Source: Aalborgiella sp963841045 (GTDB taxonomy: Bacteria > Pseudomonadota > Gammaproteobacteria > Burkholderiales > Burkholderiaceae_C). From it: a stretch of DNA of 64,000 nucleotides. The DNA is taken from the NCBI GenBank assembly GCA_963841045.1, contig CAWJBD010000003.1, positions 124,001-188,000 on the forward strand, given 5' to 3'. The notes under the pieces were generated by a model that did not search any database, was not told the origin of the DNA, and saw only the letters and a list, made by a program, of their open reading frames with translations. Of the stretch, positions 53,702-62,627 are shown one piece after another. Within the stretch, counting starts at the first letter, position 1. Every line of letters starts with the position of its first letter. A program made the translations under genes and the position numbers.

Positions 53702-54409
53702 ATGACAAGTACCAACCTCCGCACTTTCAAAATCTACCGCTACAACCCAGATGTAGATGCCAAGCCCTACATGCAAACCATTCAAGTTCAACTGGATGGC
53801 AATGAGCGCATGTTATTGGATGCTTTGATGAAACTCAAAGCGCAAGACCCAACCATCAGCTTCCGTCGCTCTTGCCGCGAAGGTGTTTGCGGCTCTGACG
53901 CGATGAACATCAATGGGAAAAATGGTTTGGCTTGTTTGACCAATATGCGCACGCTACCAGGCGATATCGTGCTCAAACCTTTGCCAGGTCTTCCTGTTGT
54001 GCGTGATTTGATTGTGGACATGACACAATTTTTCAAGCAATACAACTCCATCAAGCCTTATTTGATCAACAACACCACGCCACCTGAAAAAGAGCGCTTG
54101 CAAAGTCCTGAAGACCGTGAAGAACTCAATGGTTTATACGAATGTATTTTGTGTGCCAGCTGCTCAACTTCATGCCCTAGCTTCTGGTGGAACCCTGACA
54201 AGTTTGTTGGACCGGCTGGCTTGTTGCAAGCCTACCGTTTCATTGCCGATAGTCGTGATGAAGCACGCTCAGAGCGCTTGGACAACTTAGAAGACCCTTA
54301 TCGTTTGTTCCGTTGCCACACCATCATGAACTGTGTTGATGTTTGCCCTAAAGGTTTGAACCCAACCAAGGCCATTGGCAAAATCAAAGAGATGATGTTG
54401 AAACGCTAA
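53702..54409 (+). CDS. sdhB: Succinate dehydrogenase iron-sulfur subunit
   Basis: A 235-residue subunit that passes electrons through three clusters: the 2Fe-2S site in RSCREGVCGSDAMNINGKNGLAC, the 4Fe-4S site CILCASCSTSCP, and the 3Fe-4S site CHTIMNCVDVCPKG. ATG 53702 (MTSTNLRTFKIYRYNPD) is used. The upstream ATG at 53690 adds four unlikely residues. It closes sdhCDAB and is followed three bases later by sdhE. Confidence 0.97.
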   Translation: MTSTNLRTFKIYRYNPDVDAKPYMQTIQVQLDGNERMLLDALMKLKAQDPTISFRRSCREGVCGSDAMNINGKNGLACLTNMRTLPGDIVLKPLPGLPVVRDLIVDMTQFFKQYNSIKPYLINNTTPPEKERLQSPEDREELNGLYECILCASCSTSCPSFWWNPDKFVGPAGLLQAYRFIADSRDEARSERLDNLEDPYRLFRCHTIMNCVDVCPKGLNPTKAIGKIKEMMLKR

Positions 54410-54412
54410 GTC

Positions 54413-54724
54413 ATGGCAGAAGAATTGATAAATGAAAGAGATTTAAGCAAACTGCGTTGGCGTTGCCGGCGCGGTTTGTTGGAAAATGATTTGTTTATCG
54501 AGCATTTTTTTGATAAATATGCCAGCAACTTAACTGTCAAGCAAGCACAAGGCTTAACAGCTTTAATGTCACTCAGTGACAACGATTTGTTAGATTTGAA
54601 CTTGGCACGAAAGTCGCTTGAGGATTTGATACCAGAAAACCAAGAACTCGATTGCCCAGAAGCCAGAGAAGTTTTGACCATGCTACGAAGCAAAGTAGTT
54701 GATGGCATAGCGACATTGATTTGA
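54413..54724 (+). CDS. sdhE: SdhE, flavinator/assembly factor
   Basis: A 103-residue protein of the SdhE/YgfY family needed for FAD insertion into SdhA. The signature WRCRRGLLENDLFIEHFF contains the RGxxEND core. It starts four bases after the sdhB stop, so it is part of the same operon. Confidence 0.94.
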   Translation: MAEELINERDLSKLRWRCRRGLLENDLFIEHFFDKYASNLTVKQAQGLTALMSLSDNDLLDLNLARKSLEDLIPENQELDCPEAREVLTMLRSKVVDGIATLI

Positions 54725-54748
54725 TACCGAAATTTTCTTAACGCATTC

Positions 54749-54778
54749 GTTTTACTTTTTTACGTTTTACTTTTTTAC
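54749..54778 (+). repeat. Short tandem repeat upstream of gltA
   Basis: Two adjacent 15-base units GTTTTACTTTTTTAC (54749-54763 and 54764-54778) are followed by a partial TTTACC. They lie in the 87-base gap between sdhE and gltA. The role is unknown; slippage could vary it. Confidence 0.6.
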
Positions 54779-54811
54779 TTTACCTACGCCACCAGCCCAA
54801 AGAGGACAACT

Positions 54812-56122
54812 ATGAAACTAGCCGATAACAAAGCCACCTTGTCGTTCAGCAACGGCAGCCCTAGCGTTGACTTGCCCATTTACAACGGCACAGTTGGCCC
54901 AGATGTCATTGACATTCGCAAGCTCTACGCCCAAACCGGCATGTTCACCTACGATCCTGGTTTTTTATCAACCGCTGCTTGCCAATCGGCCATTACTTAC
55001 ATCGATGGCGACAAAGGCGAACTGTTATACCGCGGTTACCCAATTGAGCAATTGGCTACCAATTGCGACTATTTAGAAGCTTGTTATTTGTTGCTCAATG
55101 GCGAGCTGCCTAATGCCAAGCAAAAAAATGATTTCACCACATTGATCGGTCACCACACCATGGTGCACGAGCAAATGCAATTTTTCTTGCGCGGTTTCCG
55201 TCGTGACGCACATCCTATGGCGGTTATGACTGGTTTGGTGGGTGCTTTGTCTGCGTTTTACCACGACAGTGCTGACATCAATAACCCCGAGCACCGCAAA
55301 GTGTCAGCCATTCGCTTGATTGCCAAAATGCCAACTTTGGTGGCCATGACTTACAAATACACCGTTGGTCAACCCTTTGTGTACCCACGCAATGATTTGA
55401 GCTATGCCGGCAACTTCTTGCACATGATGTTTGCCACACCATGTGAGCCTTACAAAGTGAACCCTGTTTTAGAGCGCGCTTTAGACCGCATCTTCACTTT
55501 GCATGCCGATCACGAACAAAATGCATCCACATCCACCGTTCGTTTGTGCGGAAGCTCTGGCACCAACCCCTTTGCAGCGATTGCCGCTGGCGTGGCTTGC
55601 CTGTGGGGTCCTGCACACGGTGGTGCGAATGAAGCTTGCTTGAACATGCTCGAAGACATCCAAAAAATGGGTGGCGTGAGCAAGGTTGGCGAATTCATGG
55701 AGAAGGTAAAGGACAAAACCTCTGGCGTCAAACTCATGGGCTTTGGTCACCGCGTTTACAAAAACTACGACCCACGTGCCAAGTTAATGCAAGAAACTTG
55801 CAAAGAAGTTTTGACCGAGCTGGGCTTGGAAAACGATCCACTGTTCAAATTGGCCATGGCTTTGGAAAAAATTGCCCTTGAAGACGATTACTTCGTACAA
55901 CGCAAGCTGTACCCGAACGTCGACTTCTACTCTGGTATCGTGCAACGCGCTATCGGCATTCCAACCCCTTTGTTCACGGCTGTGTTCGCTTTGGCTCGTA
56001 CCACAGGCTGGATTGCCCAATTGAACGAAATGATCAGCGACCCAGAATACAAAATTGGCCGCCCTCGCCAGTTGTTCACAGGTCAAACTGCCCGCAACGT
56101 AACACCCATCGCACAACGTTAA
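54812..56122 (+). CDS. gltA: Citrate synthase (type I)
   Basis: Condenses oxaloacetate with acetyl-CoA. The 436-residue, hexameric-type sequence has DPGFLSTAACQSAITYIDGDKGELLYRGYPIEQLA, the active-site LHADHEQNASTSTVRLCGSSGTNPFAAIAAGVACLWGPAHGGANEA, and MGFGHRVYKNYDPRA with catalytic His. The C-terminal RPRQLFTGQTARNVTP is typical. A GAGGAC ribosome site precedes the ATG. It is downstream of the sdh operon. Confidence 0.97.
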   Translation: MKLADNKATLSFSNGSPSVDLPIYNGTVGPDVIDIRKLYAQTGMFTYDPGFLSTAACQSAITYIDGDKGELLYRGYPIEQLATNCDYLEACYLLLNGELPNAKQKNDFTTLIGHHTMVHEQMQFFLRGFRRDAHPMAVMTGLVGALSAFYHDSADINNPEHRKVSAIRLIAKMPTLVAMTYKYTVGQPFVYPRNDLSYAGNFLHMMFATPCEPYKVNPVLERALDRIFTLHADHEQNASTSTVRLCGSSGTNPFAAIAAGVACLWGPAHGGANEACLNMLEDIQKMGGVSKVGEFMEKVKDKTSGVKLMGFGHRVYKNYDPRAKLMQETCKEVLTELGLENDPLFKLAMALEKIALEDDYFVQRKLYPNVDFYSGIVQRAIGIPTPLFTAVFALARTTGWIAQLNEMISDPEYKIGRPRQLFTGQTARNVTPIAQR

Positions 56123-56156
56123 ATATGCGTTAATCACCTGCCAACAGGTTTTACAG

Positions 56157-56185
56157 CGCCCGCCAGATGGCAACATCGGCGGGCG
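56157..56185 (+). terminator. Intrinsic terminator after gltA
   Basis: A stem CGCCCGCC/GGCGGGCG (56157-56164, 56178-56185) with a 13-base loop is followed by AATTTATTTT. A smaller ACCTG-CCAA-CAGGT hairpin lies just before it (56137-56150). Confidence 0.8.
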
Positions 56186-56237
56186 AATTTATTTTGATTA
56201 TTTATATTGAATAAAATAGAGGTCTCAAAGGAATAAC

Positions 56238-57659
56238 ATGAGCCGCACGCTATACGACAAAATTTGGGACGAACACGTCGTCCACACCGAAGAAGACGGC
56301 ACGTCCGTTTTGTACATTGACCGCCATTTGGTGCACGAAGTGACCAGCCCACAAGCGTTTGAGGGCATACGCCAAGCGGGACGCAAAATTTGGCGCATTA
56401 GCTCCATCGTGGCAACGGCTGATCACAACACGCCCACCACAGGTTGGGAGTTGGGGTATGACGGCATTACCGATACTGTTAGCAAAGAGCAAATCACCAC
56501 CTTAGATTCAAACATTGCTGAATTTGGTGCAGCTGCGTACTTCCCATTCTTGACCAAACGCCAAGGCATTGTTCACGTGGTGGGGCCAGAGCAAGGCGCC
56601 ACATTACCGGGCATGACTGTAGTATGCGGTGACTCACATACATCCACCCACGGCGCATTTGGCGCCCTGGCACATGGCATTGGCACCAGCGAAGTCGAAC
56701 ACGTGATGGCAACGCAAACGCTTTTAGCCAAAAAAGCCAAAAACATGCTGGTGAAAGTGGAAGGCACGCTACCCAAGGGTTGCGGCGGCAAAGACATTGT
56801 GCTGGCCATCATTGGCAAAATTGGCACGGCTGGCGGCACAGGTTACACCATTGAGTTTGCGGGTGCTGCGATTCGCGCACTCAGCATGGAAGGCCGCATG
56901 ACGGTTTGCAACATGGCGATTGAAGCGGGTGCACGTGCCGGTTTGGTTGCGGTGGACGACAAAACCATCGCTTACCTGCAAGGTCGCCCGCTCGCCCCTA
57001 AAGGCGTGGAATGGGACCAAGCTGTGGCGTATTGGAAAGGTTTGCATTCGGACGCCGGCGCGCATTTTGATGCCGTGGTGGAATTGGATGCCAGCAAAAT
57101 CATCCCGCAAGTGACATGGGGCACATCACCTGAAATGGTTTTGGGCATCGATGGTTTCACACCCGACCCCGACAAAGAGAAAGATGCCAACAAACGCGAT
57201 GCCATTGAGCGCGCACTCACCTACATGGGATTGACACCTGGCAAAGCTTTGAACGACATCAGTGTGGACAAGGTGTTCATCGGCTCATGCACCAACAGTC
57301 GCATTGAAGACATGCGCGAAGCGGCTGCCATGGTGAAACAGTTGGGGCAAAAAGTCGCTAAAACAGTCAAATTGGCTTTGGTCGTGCCCGGCTCTGGATT
57401 GGTCAAAGACCAAGCTGAACGCGAAGGATTGCATGAGATTTTCAAAGCCGCTGGTTTTGAATGGCGCGAACCCGGCTGCTCCATGTGCTTGGCCATGAAC
57501 GCCGACAAATTAGAGCCCCAAGAGCGCTGCGCCTCCACCAGCAACCGCAACTTTGAAGGACGTCAAGGCGCGGGTGGTCGCACCCACTTGGTCAGCCCAG
57601 CCATGGCCGCTGCAGCAGCGATTCATGGGCACTTTGTTGATATCCGTCGGTTTGTCTAA
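56238..57659 (+). CDS. leuC: 3-isopropylmalate dehydratase large subunit
   Basis: The large subunit of isopropylmalate isomerase in leucine biosynthesis. The 473-residue protein starts MSRTLYDKIWDEHVV, has VVCGDSHTSTHGAFGALAHGIGTSEVEHVMATQT, FIGSCTNSRIEDM and GCSMCLAMNADKLEPQERCASTSNRNFEGRQG, which hold the three cluster Cys. An AAAGGAATAAC ribosome site precedes the ATG. It heads leuC-leuD. Confidence 0.97.
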   Translation: MSRTLYDKIWDEHVVHTEEDGTSVLYIDRHLVHEVTSPQAFEGIRQAGRKIWRISSIVATADHNTPTTGWELGYDGITDTVSKEQITTLDSNIAEFGAAAYFPFLTKRQGIVHVVGPEQGATLPGMTVVCGDSHTSTHGAFGALAHGIGTSEVEHVMATQTLLAKKAKNMLVKVEGTLPKGCGGKDIVLAIIGKIGTAGGTGYTIEFAGAAIRALSMEGRMTVCNMAIEAGARAGLVAVDDKTIAYLQGRPLAPKGVEWDQAVAYWKGLHSDAGAHFDAVVELDASKIIPQVTWGTSPEMVLGIDGFTPDPDKEKDANKRDAIERALTYMGLTPGKALNDISVDKVFIGSCTNSRIEDMREAAAMVKQLGQKVAKTVKLALVVPGSGLVKDQAEREGLHEIFKAAGFEWREPGCSMCLAMNADKLEPQERCASTSNRNFEGRQGAGGRTHLVSPAMAAAAAIHGHFVDIRRFV

Positions 57660-57683
57660 GCCAATTTCAGCGCAAAAAAATAT

Positions 57684-58334
57684 ATGCAAAAATTCACCAT
57701 ACACAAAGGCTTGGTCGCTCCGATGGACCGCGAAAATGTGGACACCGATGCCATCATTCCCAAGCAGTTTTTGAAATCGATTCGTAAAACGGGTTTTGGT
57801 ATCAACCTGTTTGACGAATGGCGCTATTTGGATGTGGGCTTTCCAGGTCAAGACCCTGCGAGTCGCAAACCCAATCCTGATTTTGTGTTGAACCAACCCC
57901 GCTTTGCTGGTGCAAGTGTGCTGCTAGCTCGTAAAAATTTTGGCTGTGGCTCATCACGCGAACACGCACCGTGGGCGCTGGACCAATACGGCTTCAGAGC
58001 CATCATCGCGCCCAGCTACGCCGATATATTTTTCAACAACAGTTTTAAAAACGGCTTGTTGCCTATTGTCTTGTCTGAAGCCAAAGTGGCGCAACTGTTT
58101 GACGAATGTGCCGCCTTCCCTGGCTACAGTTTGACCATCGATTTAGACCGCCAAGTGATTGTGAAACCCGATGGCGAAGAATGGCCTTTTGAAGTACAAG
58201 CGTTTCGCCGCTATTGTTTGATGAATGGTTTTGACGACATTGGTTTGACGCTGCGCTACAGCGACAAAATCAAAGCCTTCGAAGCCGAACGCCTGGCCGC
58301 CAAGCCTTGGCTGGCACAAACCTTGGTTAGCTAG
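57684..58334 (+). CDS. leuD: 3-isopropylmalate dehydratase small subunit
   Basis: A 216-residue partner of LeuC: HKGLVAPMDRENVDTDAIIPKQFLKSI, ARKNFGCGSSREHAPWALDQYGFRAIIAPSYADIFFNN, and the C-terminal EEWPFEVQAFRRYCLMNGFDDIGLTLRY. It follows leuC by 24 bases. Repeat copy 12 lies just after its stop, before the small monooxygenase-like gene. Confidence 0.97.
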   Translation: MQKFTIHKGLVAPMDRENVDTDAIIPKQFLKSIRKTGFGINLFDEWRYLDVGFPGQDPASRKPNPDFVLNQPRFAGASVLLARKNFGCGSSREHAPWALDQYGFRAIIAPSYADIFFNNSFKNGLLPIVLSEAKVAQLFDECAAFPGYSLTIDLDRQVIVKPDGEEWPFEVQAFRRYCLMNGFDDIGLTLRYSDKIKAFEAERLAAKPWLAQTLVS

Positions 58335-58350
58335 TTTTATATAAGAAATT

Positions 58351-58399
58351 GACCTGTATCCAGCGTATTTATTGCCTATATTGCTATTAAATATATAGC
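58351..58399 (-). repeat. 48-bp interspersed element, copy 12
   Basis: On the minus strand it reads GCTATATATTTAATAGC, then ATAGGCAATAAATACGCTGG and ATACAGGTC. It lies between leuD and the next gene of the leucine operon, so it is in the transcript. Confidence 0.9.
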
Positions 58400-58420
58400 A
58401 AATATAAATTATCGTAAAAC

Positions 58421-58753
58421 ATGACTCAAACACGTTTCGCTCCACTGCAAGATGCACCCTACTATGCAGTGGTATTTTCATCGTTGCGCACAACAGGTGA
58501 TGATGGCTACGATGCAATGAGTGCGCGTATGGTTGAATTAGCCCAAAAGCAATCTGGCTTTCTTGGCGCTGAGAGTGCACGCGACGTTTCAGGTTTTGGT
58601 ATCACTGTTTCTTATTGGAAAGACGAAGAGAGTATTCGCAATTGGAAAAGTCATGCCGAACATCGTATTGCACAGGAAACTGGCAAGGTTCGTTGGTACG
58701 AACACTATATCACACGCGTTTGCAAAGTTGAACGCTCATATTCTTTAAAGTAA
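58421..58753 (+). CDS. ABM-type (antibiotic monooxygenase-like) small protein
   Basis: A 110-residue dimeric alpha+beta barrel: YYAVVFSSLRTTGDDGYDAMSARMVELAQKQSGFLGAESAR, VSYWKDEESIRNWKSHAEHRIAQETGKVRWYEHYITRVCKVERSY. The W...H..H pattern is typical of heme-degrading or quinol-type ABM proteins. It lies between leuD and leuB in the same direction, with leuB 11 bases later. Its link to leucine synthesis is unclear. Confidence 0.82.
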   Translation: MTQTRFAPLQDAPYYAVVFSSLRTTGDDGYDAMSARMVELAQKQSGFLGAESARDVSGFGITVSYWKDEESIRNWKSHAEHRIAQETGKVRWYEHYITRVCKVERSYSLK

Positions 58754-58764
58754 ATTGGACACAT

Positions 58765-59847
58765 ATGAAAATCGCAATTCTCCCCGGTGACGGCATTGGT
58801 ACTGAAATTGTTGCCGAAGCGGTCAAAGTTCTCAAAGTCATCGACCAAGAATTTGGTTTGAAATTGGAAATGGAATCCGCCTTGGTTGGCGGTGCAGCGT
58901 ATGAAGCACATGGCCACCCGCTGCCGCCCGCTACTTTGAAATTGGCGATGGATTCTGATGCTGTTTTGTTCGGTGCTGTTGGTGATTGGAAATACGACAC
59001 GCTGGACCGCCCTTTGCGCCCTGAGCAAGCGATTTTGGGCTTGCGCAAAAACTTAGGTTTGTTCGCCAACTTCCGCCCTGCCATTTGCTACCCCGAACTG
59101 GTGGATGCATCCAGCTTGAAACCTGAATTGGTGGCGGGTTTGGACATTTTGATCATTCGCGAACTGACAGGTGACATTTACTTTGGTCAACCACGCGGCC
59201 GCCGCGTGGCGACAGATGGCCACTTCCCAGGCAGCGAAGAGGCCTTTGACACCATGCGCTACAGCCGACCTGAAATTGAACGGATTGCGCATGTCGCTTT
59301 CCAGGCCGCCATGAAACGTGACAAACGCGTCACCAGCGTGGACAAAGCCAATGTGTTGGAAACATTCCAATTGTGGAAAGACGTGGTCACCGAAGTGGGC
59401 AAACAATACCCCGAAGTCGCGCTGGACCACATGTACGTGGACAACGCAGCGATGCAGTTGGTCAAAGCACCGAAAAAGTTTGACGTGGTGGTAACCGGCA
59501 ATATGTTTGGCGATATTTTGAGCGATGCCGCCGCCATGTTGACAGGCTCAATCGGCATGTTGCCTTCAGCCAGTTTGAACGACAAAAAACAAGGCCTGTA
59601 TGAACCCAGCCACGGCAGCGCGCCAGACATTGCAGGCAAAGGCATTGCCAACCCACTGGCCACCATTTTGAGCGCCGCGATGATGTTGCGTTTCTCATTG
59701 AACCAAGCCGCAGCGGCAGACCGCATTGAAACAGCCGTCAAAGCCGTCCTCGCACAAGGTCTGCGCACACCTGATATTTACAGCACAGGAACCACCAAAG
59801 TCAGCACCGTGCAAATGGGCGATGCGGTGGTGAAAGCATTGGCCTAA
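58765..59847 (+). CDS. leuB: 3-isopropylmalate dehydrogenase
   Basis: NAD-dependent oxidative decarboxylation of isopropylmalate, the third leucine step. The 360-residue protein has MKIAILPGDGIGTEIVAEAV, LLR-type Arg contacts (LDRPLRPEQAILGLRKNLGLFANFRPA), VDKANVLETFQLWKDVV, MYVDNAAMQLV, and EPSHGSAPDIAGKGIANPLATILSAAMM. It closes the leu cluster here. A repeat copy lies in its convergent gap with pyk. Confidence 0.97.
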   Translation: MKIAILPGDGIGTEIVAEAVKVLKVIDQEFGLKLEMESALVGGAAYEAHGHPLPPATLKLAMDSDAVLFGAVGDWKYDTLDRPLRPEQAILGLRKNLGLFANFRPAICYPELVDASSLKPELVAGLDILIIRELTGDIYFGQPRGRRVATDGHFPGSEEAFDTMRYSRPEIERIAHVAFQAAMKRDKRVTSVDKANVLETFQLWKDVVTEVGKQYPEVALDHMYVDNAAMQLVKAPKKFDVVVTGNMFGDILSDAAAMLTGSIGMLPSASLNDKKQGLYEPSHGSAPDIAGKGIANPLATILSAAMMLRFSLNQAAAADRIETAVKAVLAQGLRTPDIYSTGTTKVSTVQMGDAVVKALA

Positions 59848-59882
59848 ACACGCCTTAGCTTCATTACTTTATAAGCATTTTA

Positions 59883-59931
59883 GGCCTCTATCCGGCGTAT
59901 TAATTGCCTAGATTGCTATTTTATTTATAGC
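59883..59931 (-). repeat. 48-bp interspersed element, copy 13
   Basis: On the minus strand it reads GCTATAAATAAAATAGC, then CTAGGCAATTAATACGCCGG and ATAGAGGCC. It lies between the convergent leuB and pyk genes. No separate intrinsic terminator was seen there, so the element's hairpin may help end transcripts. Confidence 0.92.
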
Positions 59932-59951
59932 AATCCAGGCATTTACAAATT

Positions 59952-61385
59952 TTAAGATACGCGGCAAATCTTCAGCATGTTGGTGCCGCCCGGTGCGCCC
60001 ATGGGTTCGCCGCCGGTGATGGCGTAGACATCGCCTGTTTGAAAAATGCCGCGTTTTTTCAGCTCTGACTCGGTGGCTGCCAATGCCGTATCGCGGTCGT
60101 TGTTCATTTCCATTAACAAGGGCTGCACATTGCGGTACAGGCACAATTTGCGCTGTGTGGCCACTTGCGCGGTAACGGCGTAAATGGGAATATGGATTCG
60201 ATGCCGGCTCATCCACAGTGCTGTGCTGCCGCTTTCAGTCATCGCCACAATGGCTTTGGCATCCAAGTGGTGTGCGGTGAACAAAGCGCCCATGGCAATC
60301 GCATGGTCAATGCGTTGGAATGTCATGCCGGAAAAGTCGGCATCCAATTTGGTGTCTTCAGCGCTTTCAGCGGCCTTGCAAATGTTGGCCATTTCAATCA
60401 CGGTTTCCAGCGGGTATTTACCGGCTGCTGTTTCGGCTGACAACATCACCGCATCGGTACCGTCCAGCACCGCGTTGGCAACGTCGCTCACCTCTGCGCG
60501 GGTGGGCACAGGGTTGGTGATCATGCTTTCCATCATTTGCGTGGCGGTAATCACCGTTTTGTCGTGCTTGCGTGCCAAAGTGATCATGCGCTTTTGCAAG
60601 GCGGGCACTGCCGCGTTGCCCACTTCCACCGCTAAATCACCGCGTGCCACCATGATGCTGTCACTGGCCAAAATGATTTCTTCTAATTTTGGAATCGCCT
60701 CGGCGCGTTCAATTTTGGCAATCAAATGCGGCTTGTGACCAAAAGGTGCGCCTGCCACATTGCCCAGTTGGCGAGCCAAATCCATGTCTGAGCCACTTTT
60801 TGGAAAGCTCACCGCAATATAGTCGGCCTGAAAACTCATGGCGGTTTTGATGTCGTCCATGTCTTTGGCGGTCAAGGCTGGCGCAGTTAAACCACCACCT
60901 TGTTTGTTGATGCCTTTGTTGTTGGACAACTCGCCACCAATTTTGACAGTGGTATGAACCGCTTTGCCTTTGACGCTGTCCACCGTGAGCACAATCAATC
61001 CATCGTTCAAGAGCAACACATCGCCTGATTTAACTTCATCGGGCAAATCTTTGTAATCCAAACCTACCGCATTCACATCACCTAATTCGCTGCGCGCTGC
61101 GTCCAATGCAAATTTAGCGCCAGCCACCAGCATCACTTTGCCATCGGCAAATTTACCGACGCGAATTTTCGGGCCTTGCAAATCAGCCATGATGGCAACC
61201 ACAGAGCCGGCACGTGCAGCAGCTTCACGCACCATGGTGGCGCGGTCTATGTGGTCTTGCGCTGTGCCGTGGCTGAAGTTCAATCGCACCACGTTCACGC
61301 CAGCGCGAATCATCTGCTCAAGTATTTCGGGATTGTTGGATGCGGGGCCAAGGGTTGCAACGATTTTGGTAGCGCGACGTGTCAT
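59952..61385 (-). CDS. pyk: Pyruvate kinase
   Basis: Converts PEP and ADP to pyruvate and ATP. The 477-residue protein begins RATKIVATLGPASNNPEILEQMIRAGVNVVRLNFSHG, has IMADLQGPKIRVGKF, the active-site loop MVARGDLAVEVG, VITATQMMESMI, and the C-terminal MTESGSTALWMSRHRIHIPIYAVT. The length fits the type I/II bacterial enzyme. It is monocistronic, convergent with leuB and separated from azlD by about 120 bases. Confidence 0.97.
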   Translation of the reverse strand: MTRRATKIVATLGPASNNPEILEQMIRAGVNVVRLNFSHGTAQDHIDRATMVREAAARAGSVVAIMADLQGPKIRVGKFADGKVMLVAGAKFALDAARSELGDVNAVGLDYKDLPDEVKSGDVLLLNDGLIVLTVDSVKGKAVHTTVKIGGELSNNKGINKQGGGLTAPALTAKDMDDIKTAMSFQADYIAVSFPKSGSDMDLARQLGNVAGAPFGHKPHLIAKIERAEAIPKLEEIILASDSIMVARGDLAVEVGNAAVPALQKRMITLARKHDKTVITATQMMESMITNPVPTRAEVSDVANAVLDGTDAVMLSAETAAGKYPLETVIEMANICKAAESAEDTKLDADFSGMTFQRIDHAIAMGALFTAHHLDAKAIVAMTESGSTALWMSRHRIHIPIYAVTAQVATQRKLCLYRNVQPLLMEMNNDRDTALAATESELKKRGIFQTGDVYAITGGEPMGAPGGTNMLKICRVS

Positions 61386-61504
61386 GAGTTCAATGTCTCC
61401 AGAAGGGTAATGTGATTTTGTAGTGTTTGATTATCGCAGGGAATTGTGACAAGTCAGAATACTGTAAGCTTTACGCCATTCGCCAAGCCAGCTTGCTGAA
61501 CAAC

Positions 61505-61861
61505 TTACCAGCCCAAGATGATGTGCAAAGGCAAATACACCGACATGCCCACCACAATCGTGCCCAGCACCGCTTGCCCTAAACCTTTGCGCCAAAAGAA
61601 ATAGCCTACACCTGCGGCCAAGGCGAAAAGGCGTGCATCTTTCCACGTTGAGATGAGCTGTCCCTGCGTCATCACCACCTCGGGCACAATGACTGCTGCC
61701 AATGCGGCTATGGGCGCGTATTTCAAGCCCTGCTCGGCCCAATGGGGCAATTGCCAATCGCTTTTGCTGATGAAAAACAAAGAGCGTGTGACGATGGTGA
61801 TCACGGTCAACCCAAAGATCACTGCCAGTGTCCAAAGATCGGTTTCGTTAAAGGGCATCAT
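61505..61861 (-). CDS. azlD: AzlD family branched-chain amino acid transport subunit
   Basis: A 118-residue membrane protein with four hydrophobic segments: LAVIFGLTVITIVTRSLFF, YAPIAALAAVIVPEVVM, RLFALAAGVGYFFWRKGLGQAVLGTIVVGMSVYLPLHIIL. It partners AzlC to export branched-chain amino acids in relatives. ATG 61861 lies one base after the azlC stop. Confidence 0.9.
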   Translation of the reverse strand: MMPFNETDLWTLAVIFGLTVITIVTRSLFFISKSDWQLPHWAEQGLKYAPIAALAAVIVPEVVMTQGQLISTWKDARLFALAAGVGYFFWRKGLGQAVLGTIVVGMSVYLPLHIILGW

Positions 61862-61862
61862 G

Positions 61863-62627
61863 TCACTTTGACCCTTTGTTTTTTGCTGCAGGGCTTGCCG
61901 AAGTCATGTTCTCCATCAGCATGGTGAGCGCCACTGCGGCCGCAATGGCCACCACAATATTCAATTTGAACGGCAATGCAAACGCTGCCACAGCCGCCGC
62001 ACCCGCCACCACAGCAGAGACGCGTCGCAAGGTGCTGGATGCCAAAGAACTGGCCACACCTGCCAAAGCCAAAATACCCGCAAAGCCCAAACCCCAAGTG
62101 GTGGGAATGCTGTGTGCCAACGCAATGCCTGTCAAACTGGCCGTTTGCCAACTGGCCCAATTGAGCATGGTGCCGCCTTGAAAGTAGGCCATTTGTGCTC
62201 GCTGACCTGCCTCATCGGACGCTGGTTTGTCGAAGCGTTTGGTGAAGAGCACATAACTCAAGTCGGCCGTCAAATAACCGTTGAACAAACGCTTGAACAA
62301 GGGCATGTGCATCATGTAAGGGCGCATGTGCGCGCTGAAAACCACAAAGCGCAAATTGACACAAAAACTGGTCGCCAAAATCACCCATGCGGGCGCACCT
62401 GCGGCAATCAATGGAATGGCAGCCAGTTGTGAACTACCCGCAAAAACCAAGAGTGACATGGCAACGGCTTCCCAAACACTCATGCCCGAATTGACCATTG
62501 CCACACCCGTCATCAAGCCCCAAGCCGCCAAACCAGGTGAAACCGCTGACATGTGCGTGGCACCCAGACGGAACTCTGGATGCTTAAACAGATTGCGTAC
62601 ATTGGTGATTACGTTCAGTTGTGACAA
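61863..62627 (-). CDS. azlC: AzlC family branched-chain amino acid permease
   Basis: A 254-residue multi-pass protein: VSPGLAAWGLMTGVAMVNSGMSVWEAVAMSLLVFAGSSQLAAIPLIAAGAP, NLRFVVFSAHMRP and a hydrophobic C-terminal third (LRRVSAVVAGAAAVAAFALPFKLNIVVAIAAAVALTMLME). No ATG or GTG fits the conserved start, so TTG 62627 (SQLNVITNVRNLFKHPEFR) is chosen; it overlaps the true fmt end by about 13 bases, suggesting coupling to fmt. Confidence 0.88.
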   Translation of the reverse strand: MSQLNVITNVRNLFKHPEFRLGATHMSAVSPGLAAWGLMTGVAMVNSGMSVWEAVAMSLLVFAGSSQLAAIPLIAAGAPAWVILATSFCVNLRFVVFSAHMRPYMMHMPLFKRLFNGYLTADLSYVLFTKRFDKPASDEAGQRAQMAYFQGGTMLNWASWQTASLTGIALAHSIPTTWGLGFAGILALAGVASSLASSTLRRVSAVVAGAAAVAAFALPFKLNIVVAIAAAVALTMLMENMTSASPAAKNKGSK

